Shown: positions 32,202 to 42,006 of the stretch, piece after piece
Numbering within the stretch: position 1 is the first letter of the stretch
Layout of the letters: the number at the start of each line of letters is the position of its first letter
Assembly: GCA_013115145.1 (NCBI GenBank)
Contig: JAAPAO010000133.1
Location: 240 to 64,239 of the forward strand
From: Perkinsus chesapeaki
Lineage: Eukaryota > Perkinsozoa > Perkinsida > Perkinsidae
Length of the DNA stretch: 64,000 nt
Direction: 5' to 3'
Translations under genes and position numbers: made by a program
Notes under the pieces: model-generated
The model's input: the letters and a program-made list of their open reading frames with translations, nothing else
Database searches by the model: none
Told to the model about the DNA's origin: nothing

Positions 32202-33194
32202 ATGTCCTCAGCACCTAGGAAGAAGGTCCTCTTAAAGGTCATCATTTTGGGTGATAGCGGGTAGTAGGGGTATAATGTCGGTAATAACAATTGAAGCTAT
32301 CGCTGTGTTAGAGTCGGTAAGACTTCTCTTATGAACCAATATGTTAATAAGAAGTTCAGCCCTCAGTATAAGGTGGGCGGCGGCACAAAGGACGATAGGC
32401 TAGATAGGATTCGACGGTTTCCTCTAGGCGACCATCGGGGCTGATTTCCTTACAAAGGAGGTTACCATCGACGATAAGGTGGTGACACTCCAGATCTGGG
32501 ATACCGCTGGTCAGGAGAGATTCCAGAGTCTCGGTGAGCAGCAACAGCCTTCCCATGCTGCAGAATAGGCATTGGTGGTGTTCAGGTGTTGCGTTCTATC
32601 GCGGTGCTGACTGCTGCTGTTTGGTGTATGATATCACCAATCCTAAAAGCTTTGAGAGTCTGGACTCCTGGCGGGACGAGTTTCTCATTCAGGTTAGTTG
32701 ATAGCAAATGGTGAAGTGGGTACCTTCTTGCATCAGGCATCCCCCAGAGACCCCGAGGAGTTCCCCTTCGTAGTTGTTGGTAACAAGCTGGACATGGAGG
32801 CCAAACGAAAGGTTATAATGGTCTAACGATCGCTGCTTTAACGGGAACGGTGATGGACAGGTCTCGAAGGCTCGAGCGACAACATGGTGCAGGTCGAAGA
32901 ACAACATTCCTTGTTTTGAAACCAGCGCGAAGGATTCTGTCAATGTGGAGCAGGTGCCGCCGCCGACGCTCCGCCCGGCTATTGAATCCCATTTTGCTTC
33001 GATCAGGCTTTCGTTGAAATCGCTCGACGAGCTCTGCAGAACGAGGCTGCTATGGCCAAGGAACAGGAGCAAATGTAAGCCTACTGTGGCGGGATGGTGT
33101 CGAGGTGTCTTTCAGGTATCTTTCCCAAACGCTCAACCTTAACAATCCTCCATCGGAGAGCCAAAGCTCTAACGTGCAGCAGTGCGAATGTTAA
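32202..33194 (+). CDS. RAB7: Rab7 small GTPase, 8 exons
   Basis: Exons: 32202-32260, 32312-32372, 32428-32533, 32586-32692, 32737-32811, 32861-32953, 33007-33074, 33116-33194; 215 aa. All phases agree, with introns of 41-55 nt. G boxes are complete: GDSGVGKT, the switch I region [28 protein letters not shown] and ETSAK. The effector region [11 protein letters not shown] and the flank [14 protein letters not shown] are those of Rab7. The C-terminus QQCEC supplies a C-x-C double geranylgeranylation site. The protein controls late endosome/vacuole traffic on the cytosolic face of endosomes. The retrotransposon sits about 200 bp upstream of its start codon. Confidence 0.95.
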
Positions 33195-33468
33195 TCGTAG
33201 TATATTGTTCTCGTCGTGTTGTATCGCCGTCGTTATCTTACCGTTTCTCCTCAATACGGCTGACACCCCCTCCGCCTCTATTGCTGCTATTCCTTGTGAT
33301 GACAATGATGATGATACTAAGACGACGACTACAAAGACTGTGATAACAATGGTGCATATACAATAGCCTCCGTCTCGACAAGTGTGGGTTGCATTGTGTT
33401 ACTAACAACAACACAACAATAAAAAGGGACTGTCCCGAGGCGGAATCAAAGTGTGCAAAACAAACTGT
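33195..33468. other. Convergent intergenic region
   Basis: 274 bp shared by the 3' ends of Rab7 (plus) and the ABCF gene (minus); a short GA/AT-rich tract only. Confidence 0.6.
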
Positions 33469-35553
33469 TTAAAGAACACCGTTGAGCTTGGAGGCTTTAA
33501 TGAGCTTCCGAGCTGCTTTGATGACACGCTTCTTATATTCCCCAAACACTTCGCTGAACTCTTCCTCACCCTTAACAGGGGTTGCTGAGAATTTACCATT
33601 CTCAATCGCCCAGAACTGGGTGGGATGCAAGGCACCCATGAAAGTCTCCGAATGGGTTACGGCCACGACGGCACCGTCGAAGGTCTCGAGAGCTTTGGTG
33701 AGGGCCTCCTGGCTGATTACGTCCAAGTGATTGGTGGGCTCATCTAGCAGCAACAGATGTGGCCGGGATGCCACGGCGACAGCTAGATCTAACCGAGCAC
33801 GCTGGCCACCAGAGAGCTGTCCTACGACGGAGGACAGGGCGAAACGACCAAGCCCGAAGGATCCTAGAAAGTTGCAGATCTCCTGGTTGGACAGACTGGC
33901 ATCCTCTGGCCGCTCGTGCTTGAAGTAGTCGACGGGAGATATCTCGAGGAAATCCTTCATCTTCTGAAGGTGATGTTGGCTGACCAACGCCACTCGGCAG
34001 CGATTCTCCACCCGTCGTCCTCCCGATATCTTATTGGCCACACCGTCGTCCTTGAGAACGCTCATAAGGGTGCTCTTGCCGGCACCATTCGGGCCCACCA
34101 GAATGATCCTCGCTCCCATAGGTATGGTAAAAGTGACATCTCGAACGATGGCCGTATCCTTGCCGTATCCGATAACACCATTCTTCATAATATAGAGGTC
34201 CTTGTCGATCTCGGCTGGCTGGAGGAACTTGAATTTGAAGTTCTCCACCTTGTTGCTGGCAGCCATGTTTGAGACCTTCGCGTCGAGGTATTCGGGCAGG
34301 CGTACGGAATCCTCGGAAAGAGTCTTCAGCGATTGCTTCTTGAACTTCTTGCCATCCTCGCGATAGTAGTTTAGTCGGTCCATCTTCTTCAGGCGTTCGG
34401 CAGCTTGTTTCTGCTTGTTGGGGTCGTCGGAATGCCTGTTGTTCTGGACGAAAGCGGCAGCCTTGTCCTTCTGCTTTTGCTGGGCTTCAAGAGCGCTGGT
34501 AAGCCGCGTTGCTCGGGTTTCTAGCTGCTCTCGAAAAGCGCTGAAGTTGCCGGTGTAGTAGACCAGTTTCTTATTAAAGGAATCCACTCGGCAAATATCC
34601 GTGCAAACCTCGTCCATGAACTCCGAGTCGTGACTGACGATGACCGTGACCAACTCATCCTTCTTCTCCATCAACCATTCTGTCAGCCACCACTTGGCGT
34701 GCAGATCAAGGTGGTTCGTCGGTTCATCCAGCAGCAGGACGTCTGGCCGCATGCTGATCGCTCTGGCCAGTTCCACTCGGAGCAGCCAGCCACCAGAGAG
34801 ATGCTTCACAGGCGCGTCGATAAGCTTCTCGGGAAAGCCCAAACCCTGTAGAACCGCTCGGGCCCTCTCAGCGGCCTGATCGGCTTGGATGGCATCCAAC
34901 TGTTCCACAACTTCTGACACCCTCTGAACCTCCTCATCGGTCATGTCGGCGCCCGAGGCCAACTTCTCATTAAGATCGTGGTATTCTTTCATCAGCAAAG
35001 CCCGTTCGACATCAGCCGCCACAGTGTAATCGAGAGCTGTAAGGGCTTCATGCTCAGGCGGGGGAGTGAGCTCCTGGGCCACATATGCGTACTTCAAATG
35101 CAAAGGCGTTCCGGGGAGAGTAAACGATGCCAGTCGCCTGAGCAGGGTTGTCTTGCCGGCGCCGTTGACTCCTATAAGACCATAGCAGTGCCCCTTGAGG
35201 AATTGGACTTTGGCGTTCTCCAGGAGAGATGTGCTGCCAGTCTTCCCAACATAACATAGCGTCACATTATCGATGATGACATCACCGCTGTTCTGGACTT
35301 GGACCCCTCGCCCACCGTACGACGCTCCGCCCCACTGGCGGCCCTCAGCCAAACACTCCAGCCATCGCGACGTGAAGTCATCGGCATCCGACAGACTTGC
35401 GAGACCAGATGGCAGACCGAACTTGGCGATCTGGGCGAGTTGGGCATCTTGGATTTTAGGGGCCTCCTTCTTGTCAGGGGATGAGGAAGTGTCGGTATGA
35501 CCTTCCTTCTTCTTGTGGCCTCGAATGGCTCCTCGCTTCGTTGAACGTACCAT
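33469..35553 (-). CDS. ABCF-family ATPase (ribosome-associated, GCN20/ABCF-like)
   Basis: Start chosen at ATG 35553 (MVRSTKRGAIRGHKKK), giving 694 aa. ABCF proteins are soluble and the frame upstream of this Met encodes a hydrophobic stretch. Two ABC domains are complete. Domain 1 has Walker A GVNGAGKTT near residue 128, signature LSGGWLLRVELARA and Walker B LLLDEPTNHLD. Domain 2 has GPNGAGKST, LSGGQRARLDLA and LLLDEPTNHLD. A Lys/Gln-rich linker between them matches the P-site tRNA-interaction arm of ABCF factors. No membrane domain. The family acts in translation (GCN20/ABCF1 type). Lies just downstream of the FAD oxidase on the same strand. Confidence 0.93.
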   Translation of the reverse strand: MVRSTKRGAIRGHKKKEGHTDTSSSPDKKEAPKIQDAQLAQIAKFGLPSGLASLSDADDFTSRWLECLAEGRQWGGASYGGRGVQVQNSGDVIIDNVTLCYVGKTGSTSLLENAKVQFLKGHCYGLIGVNGAGKTTLLRRLASFTLPGTPLHLKYAYVAQELTPPPEHEALTALDYTVAADVERALLMKEYHDLNEKLASGADMTDEEVQRVSEVVEQLDAIQADQAAERARAVLQGLGFPEKLIDAPVKHLSGGWLLRVELARAISMRPDVLLLDEPTNHLDLHAKWWLTEWLMEKKDELVTVIVSHDSEFMDEVCTDICRVDSFNKKLVYYTGNFSAFREQLETRATRLTSALEAQQKQKDKAAAFVQNNRHSDDPNKQKQAAERLKKMDRLNYYREDGKKFKKQSLKTLSEDSVRLPEYLDAKVSNMAASNKVENFKFKFLQPAEIDKDLYIMKNGVIGYGKDTAIVRDVTFTIPMGARIILVGPNGAGKSTLMSVLKDDGVANKISGGRRVENRCRVALVSQHHLQKMKDFLEISPVDYFKHERPEDASLSNQEICNFLGSFGLGRFALSSVVGQLSGGQRARLDLAVAVASRPHLLLLDEPTNHLDVISQEALTKALETFDGAVVAVTHSETFMGALHPTQFWAIENGKFSATPVKGEEEFSEVFGEYKKRVIKAARKLIKASKLNGVL

Positions 35554-35732
35554 CGATAAAGCAATTACAAATAACTCAGGATAATAAATAGGAATAACCA
35601 ACAGCAACGATGGTGCTGTAAGAACGGTAATGAGCAGGAGCACACAACGCTGTCCCTTGGTAATGAGCAAAACGCAATAGCCGAACCGGTGGTACGAAAC
35701 GGAAGTCATGGTCGCTGTGATGGCTGAGACGC

Positions 35733-37922
35733 TCATCGAGGAGTGAATCTCGAAGGGTTGAAACTGTTGACTTTGATATGTTGAGGTTTGCCATCTGCTA
35801 TTATATCAGCCATGGCCTCACCAGATACCAAAGACCACAGTATGCCCCAACAGTTGTGCCCACCTATCATATACCTACTTGACCGACATGAAGGCTGATG
35901 ATGACGACAGACCAACAACACTCACATATTGGGGATGCTCGGTGAAAGACAACCAATAGCCGGGAGAGCGTCCGGTAGTATTGGCCGCAAGCATGCCTGC
36001 TGGACATCGGGAGTTGACTGGGGGTCCACTAGAGACGTCAAAGCTGACAAGGACTGGCAAAGGCCGCGGTCACCAACGATGAGACACGCTACTGTTCACC
36101 TTGTGGCCGGCGCTTACTCGAGTCACCTCGGGCTGTACGTCACAGGGGTTCAATTTTCGCAGAGTGTCTGGCTCGAGGTGGGGGGATCCGCCCAGGCCGC
36201 AGATGTAGATGTCACCGTCCGGGCGAGGATAGACTTCGAGATGGCAGCCATTGTCATCATCTGAACTGACAGAGCAAGCATGTGGCTACAAAGAGGAGTG
36301 GGCATACCAGAAGAGGGCATGGACATCGGGTACACTACTGCTCATCCTAGACTTGTATATTATGCTGCTACTTTTGATGCCACTCATTGGCACACTTACC
36401 TTGCCCTTCAAGGATGGCCTGAATGATGAAGGCATCATCATCTGAGCGCTTACCAGTGTGCAGTACCATGTCTCAGCCTCACACAACCATGCCCCCATGG
36501 CCAGGACCACCTCAGTCCCGTCCACAACTGTGCCATCGGATAGTAAGACGCCGGTGAGGCCGCCCTGAGGGGCCACGACTGTCACCGCGGCAAGTGAGAT
36601 GGCTCGCAGCCGCTCACCTTCCTGTCTTGGGCTACGACCACATCTACGACCTTGACACCAGTACGGACCTGGAGCATGCCCGAGCTGGTGGCCTCCTGGA
36701 TGAGGGATTGAGTGAGCTCTAAGGGGGTTATCTGAGGATCACAGTGGATGGCGATCGGTGGACCATCGACGAACTCATAACAGAAATGAGCGGGGAATCA
36801 AGATACCTGTTGGAGTTCGCGCGACATAGCGCGTGACGTGACAGCTATGTGACGGGATCTTTGTATCACATTTGATAAAGGGCGAGCCGCCCGAGAGATA
36901 CGTAGGATTAGTAAGATTATGCTGTTGGATAGGAATGACAGAAAGTCAGCAACTACTCCGGGAAAAGGGAATGGGTATCACTATTGCCGTGATGAGTGTA
37001 AGCAGCAACACGTATTCAGGTCACATCAACAGTGGCTGGATGCTGAGGTTATCGGGAATAACCAAGCGGATGTGTCACCACCCGATACTTATATCATTCG
37101 GGGACTTTGGCTGATATATGTACATTTAATAATCCTACCTGTGCGGTATCCGAGTCCATCAGAGTTGAGCTCGTATTACCCCTGTCCAGCCAGGAACACT
37201 GAGTGTCTCGGCTCCCACCACCCTCACCACCAGCTCGGCTGCCTCTCCTGTCCCGAATCTGTGAGATATAGATGTCGACGACCAGCGGGACATTGAATAG
37301 CCAATTTCAGACGTTTCTTGAAAACAAAGGCCCGAGGTGGTGAAAGGAGATTTGAGAGGTATCATGCTGGTTAAGAACATCCGAATGTACTGGGCATCTC
37401 AAAGCAATTAGAAGGATGAGAAATTGGCGTTAGATGTATTCAATGGTATCCGGTACGTAGTGTGAAGTGCGTATCGAGTCACTTCACTCGATAATCACAT
37501 TACAGAGATAGGAATCTGTATGGAGCGACGATTTTCATTTTAGGCTAATGACCCCCCCCGGGGGCAATACTACTTATTTCACTACGACTCCATCCCCACT
37601 CAGATACCTGCGTTTGAGCTGTTGGTATCTTCCTGTACGATATAAGTCCATGTTCCTTAGCATACTCCTCAATAAGGTCAAAGCCTCTGAAGTGAAGTTG
37701 CCTAGTAGGCCCCGAACTCCATCCTCTAGCCAGGAAACCTCCTGAAGGCCCCCTCCTCCTCCTCCTCTTCTTCCAGTAGCCCACTGCCAACTCACCTGCC
37801 TTCCCACTGGCAGAGCACCCAATGGTCTCTCGCTCCAGGATGATACTACTCCTTCCGAGCTTGCTGAGGTAGTAAGCGGTCGAAGCCGCCATTATGCCGC
37901 CACCGACGATAAGGACCGGCAT
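35733..37922 (-). CDS. FAD-dependent amino-acid oxidase (DAO family), 8 exons
   Basis: Exons: 37922-37796, 37741-37608, 37258-37139, 36773-36618, 36564-36308, 36265-36118, 36053-35926, 35874-35733; 403 aa. The N-terminal Rossmann motif LIVGGGIMAASTAYYL is followed by ERETIGCSASGKAGGF, which binds FAD phosphates. Mid-protein LLSDGTVVDG and VVLAMGAW are the usual DAO strands. DGDIYICGLGG, ACLRPILPD and GHNCWGILW are the C-terminal FAD-contacting motifs. The family oxidises amino acids or N-methyl amino acids to imines with peroxide release. The substrate is not readable, and no targeting signal or peroxisomal SKL is seen (C-terminus FTPR). The start of exon 4 is the least certain boundary, and introns 2 and 3 are long (349 and 365 nt). 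Confidence 0.88.
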
Positions 37923-38040
37923 GGGGAGGGTATGAGAGGACTTGGATTTCCAAACCAGAATGATGCTGTTAAAAGACAAGTCGGATGGACGGAGAGAAAC
38001 TCTATTATTAAAGTGTATACAATGGTTGTTGTCATTATCA

Positions 38041-39240
38041 TCACTGTCGGTTCTGTAGCCTCCTGTTGAGGTACCGCAGGAGGAGGAACGGCCCGAGGAA
38101 GAGCAATAGGTGCACAAAGAAGTCATATCTGAAGGAAGGTAGGGGAGAGAAGGACAACCATAGTACTACCCTGAGGACATAGGATAGTCTCCAAAGAGGA
38201 CTAGAGGACCTAGCATAACAAAGCTGCTGCTCGAGCTACGACCGGCAGAGCTCGGGCCAATCGTTGGGGTGTGTGGCGGTGGTGTGTAGCGATACGAGGT
38301 AGATGATGGTGCCGAATAGAATAGCAGAGGGTGTCCGATGACCAGTCGAAGGAGTGAGGCGACTAGGACCTACGCTTACGAGATGTCACGTGCCGATGGA
38401 GCCTTGGCTACCGCGGTCCAGGCCCAGCAAATCCATGTCCAATACCCTGGAGCGATAAATCTCTCCATGAAGGAGTTTGGTAGGAGCCTGCCGACAGCTG
38501 TAGGATATTCACTACAGATGGCAAGTGTGTGCTCATAGGCCTCCTCAGCTCCATGCCCAACGTTCCTTAATAGGCCATGGATGCGGCTGCCATTAGGAGA
38601 CTGAGTCGAAGGCCCACGGGCGTACTGGGCCGAGCATCGATCCAGCTCCATTCGGACATCACTCTTTACTGAATCCTAAAAACGCAAGCCTGGCTTGGAA
38701 AGAGATCGTAAGCGGTAAGTAGAATAGACAATAGTTTCGCAAAGTAATTCCCTGACGGAAGGTCTAGACTTCCCTTATTTAGCCGATCGGCACAAGAGCT
38801 TCACGCGTGAAATTTACGGCCGGAAGGGATTCATCGGAGAGTTGTGGAACCCAGGTCTTATCGACTTCTTGCCGCAAGGTATCCGCTATTGAGGAATTCT
38901 CCCTCCCGGTCCCGACTTCCATTTGCCCTCATTATTATTACAGCAATGCCACTCTGTGCCGTTATCCATACTAGTATGCGATGAGCAGCCAGCCGAGGTG
39001 TCCAATCCTCCTTCTGTCTCTCTGCTCGGTTTAATAACCTCACAATCTGCTAGGATCATTTCATACCGTATTTCACTCCGATCATACCTTCTGTATCTGC
39101 GTATTATACGGCCCAGAGCCTCTAGTCCAATGCTGCAAGGCTCTCATTGACTGCAATGCTTCCCTCTGGCAGGCCTGGGCTACCTCCTCGTTTGTTGACG
39201 GATTCACACCACTAGGCGATAAAGAAGAAGAGGTGCTCAT
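38041..39240 (-). CDS. Unrecognised multi-exon protein with C-terminal membrane segments
   Basis: ATG at 39240 (MSTSSSLSPSG), stop TGA at 38041. Phase-consistent exons encode a helical N-terminal half (QIQK|IVRLLNRAERQKEDW, AHRILVWITAQ, DTLRQEVDKTW, then DSVKSDVRMELDRCSAQY). A C-terminal half follows, with DMDLLGLDRG, a first TM helix ILFGTIIYLVSL and a second, YDFFVHLLLFLGPFLLL, before a basic tail RRLQNRQ. The last exon is 38170-38041 and the one before ends at 38243. One junction near 38430-38520 is unresolved because two frames remain open. The overall plan (long helical part, membrane anchor near the C-terminus) recalls SNARE-like or ER membrane proteins, but no family is claimed. Confidence 0.55.
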
Positions 39241-39905
39241 CAGCGGTACATTAGATATCTTTTCGCACTGCGAAGATTTTAGATACTCCCGCCGCCTACT
39301 TCACAACTCAACCCAAAAAGGCGATTATGACACTAATGTCTCGCGGCAAGTTTAGCAGCAGCTCCTTCCAGCGCCGCCCACGAGTCATTGAAGCAGTGAT
39401 GCTGAGAGCGATGATGAGTCACAGCCTCACAGTAGAAACCCGCGTAGAGAGGAAGTAAGGAGGAGAGGCAGCAGACGACTTAGTAGTCTGGAGCAATCAA
39501 AGAAAGCATACATATCAAGCAGCCTGATGGACTCAACCACTGCTGCTGCTGCTGCAACCGTTGGAGAGAGTAGAGTTGGGGTATCTTCTCAACCGTTCAT
39601 CATCTAGTACAGAGCTAGCACCAGCTAGAGTAATAGGATTACTATGCCGGGGAGGTTAGTACAGAGAAAACAGTCATGTGAAAAAGGATAGAGTAGAGAG
39701 CAAGGACTACTGGCTGTGAAGCTGTGAAGATGATGATGTTAGCAACAACAATGAGACATCACAATCATGCTGCAGCAGCTATCAAATACTACTTCAACAA
39801 CGCAGAAGGCGTACTGGCGTTCCAACCACACAACCGCCCCACACCACCACCGTCATACGACGATGATAAGAGGACTGATTGGTAATAAATGTGGTTAAGA
39901 AAAAC
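39241..39905. other. Intergenic with CTG repeat
   Basis: No supportable gene. A short CTG run at 39540-39556 and other simple repeats are present. Confidence 0.5.
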
Positions 39906-41520
39906 TTAGGCGGTAGCCTCAGCCTGTTGGGCAGTCTCATCAGCCTGTTCAGCAGCGGCCTTAGCAGCAGCCTCGCGAGCTTCACGGCGCTTCTCACGGT
40001 TCTCATACTCGACCTTCTGGAGATCCTTATACTCCCCGAGCCTCTTGTTGAGATCCTCAAGGCACTTAGGAATATCAGCCTTGTTCTTGGGGGCATCGAC
40101 CTTCATATCAGCGAAGAGCTGAAGAGTATCGAGGCCGTGAGTGAAGGCAGCATGACTGCCACCCTGCTTGTTGTGCTTGCCCTTCTTCTTCTGGGCAGTG
40201 GGGGCGAAGTAGTAGTTCTGAACCCTGTCCTTCTTCTGGACCAGAGCCTTAGTTCCCTCAATAGTAGGAACCTCGGCCTTGGCAGCGGTTTCCTCAGCCT
40301 TCTCCTCGGGGGCCAAAGACTTGCAGTACTTGATGGCGTTCTCGACCAACTCGATCTCGGCAAGATAGGGGATTTCCTAAACAACTCAACTTGGACAGGA
40401 TTCGGCATCAGTCACTAATTTACCTTCTCCTTCTCGAGCTCCTCCTCTTGACGCTTCTTTTCCTCCTCGGCAAGTCTAGCCTCACGCTCCTCTCTCTCAC
40501 GAGCGGCGCGCTTCTCCTTCTGCTCGGCGACCCAGGCGGTGTAGGCGGTGATCTTAGCCGAGCGCTCGTCACGGAGCTCCTTGATCTGGCCGTATTTGGC
40601 CCTGATTTCCTTGTTCAACTTCTCACGGGCCTCGAAGATATCGGACATGCCCTCCATGGCCTTACGACGCCCATCCATGAGCTTCGAGTATTGTTCGTGG
40701 AGCTTGCGCCTCTCATCACGGGCATTGTTGAGGTTACTATATAAATGAAATGGTCATTCAGATAACCTCTGGAGTATCTTACGTTCTGATATCCTCCAAG
40801 TTGGCCTTTAAAGGTCCAACGTTGGTGGTATCATACTCGCCGGAAGCGGTCTTCATGGCGTCGAACTTCTTGAGCTGAGGCTTGGTCTGCTTAAGCTCGG
40901 AGATCTGCTTCATCCTGCACAAGGAAAGTGAAGATACGTTGGAGGTTGAAAGCGTACAATTCCTTCTCCTTTTTAAGATCCAAGGACTCAGTGTGCATCC
41001 TGTACTCGATCTCAGCGATCTTATCGTCGATTTGATCCTCAGTAGAGAAGCCCAACTTCTTCTGCATGCTGCTCAATTCAGCACGGAGTTGGCGACCCTG
41101 AATCAACCGGTTTTGAATCTTTCAGTATCTATAAACCAACCTCAGTCTGCTTGGCATGGATGCCATCCTGGGTCTTGCTCCTCTTGGTCTCCAAATCGGA
41201 GACAATCTTTTGTTGCTCATCCATCTGCTGCTTCAACAGATCACGCTTGCGAAGGAACTCGTCCTTGCCCTCGGACTTGCCGTGGATTTGATCGTTAAGC
41301 TCATGGACCTAAGATACCATATATTTAAAGATTCTTCAAGGTTAAATAACCTTACCTTAGCTTGAAGGCCCTTGATTTCCTCACTTAGCTTATCGATCTT
41401 CTTCTCATAATAAGCACGATCGACAGGTTGAGGCCTAGTAGAGGCACCCTTATCGGAACCGGTCTCCTTAGGAGCTTCAGCCTTCTTAGAGGCGGTGGCG
41501 GCGTTCTTAGCATTCGACAT
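39906..41520 (-). CDS. BFR1-like: Bfr1-like coiled-coil mRNP protein, 6 exons
   Basis: Exons: 41520-41356, 41308-41141, 41097-40958, 40914-40783, 40736-40424, 40376-39906; 462 aa, close to yeast Bfr1 (470). Phases match and introns are 43-47 nt. The protein is continuous coiled coil. It opens with an Ala/Lys-rich tail, then RAYYEKKIDKLSEEIKGL and GKSEGKDEFLRKRDLLK, and carries a long Glu/Arg/Lys helix (EREEREARLAEEEKK). The C-terminal KKDRVQNYYFAPTAQKKKG with KHNKQGG matches Bfr1-type nuclear segregation proteins. Bfr1 associates with polysomes and ER-bound mRNPs. No membrane segment or catalytic domain. Confidence 0.8.
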
Positions 41521-41707
41521 GTCGGAAGGGTTGCGAGGCGTGTTGAAGGTGGTGGAAGCCGAGTAGCACTAACTCAAACGAGAGATTGTACTGATGACAC
41601 AAGTGTCGTGATATGGGCGTGCGATAAATCAATTCCAGTCCTTATCGATCTCGCTATCATTACCATTTCTCGACCCCTCCCTTACAAACACTTCAGCGAC
41701 TCTTTTT

Positions 41708-41786
41708 GGTCATTTTGGCTGAGCGGTAGAGCGCTAGACTGCCTAGCGATCAGACTCGCGTTCTATCCCTGGCGACGATATTTTTT
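41708..41786 (+). other. tRNA-like element (Pol III A and B boxes, T-run)
   Basis: TGGCTGAGCGGT at 41716-41727 is a strong A box and GCGTTCTATCC at 41758-41768 a weaker B box; TTTTTT follows at 41781-41786. The acceptor and anticodon stems do not pair well, so it is a tRNA relic or another Pol III unit rather than a working tRNA. Confidence 0.4.
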
Positions 41787-42006
41787 GACATTTTTTGACG
41801 TTGAAAATTGATCAATGGACACGCTATGGCGCAGTAAGTGGTATTTCAGTTAGCCACAACCCTTTTGTCGCTGCTAATGGCAACAACGGCGATGATAGAT
41901 CACACAGACTCACCGAGCTCATCGAGCGAATACTATTACAATCGGAAACAGTTACTTAAGTAGGGGAGTATCATGCACGCTTCAACCTAGGATACTCCTC
42001 CTCAGA

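Noticed and set aside
35554-35736. ABCF start at the upstream ATG 35736
   Set aside because: It would add a hydrophobic segment unlike any soluble ABCF N-terminus; the downstream Met with a basic tail fits better. Kept as a finding only.
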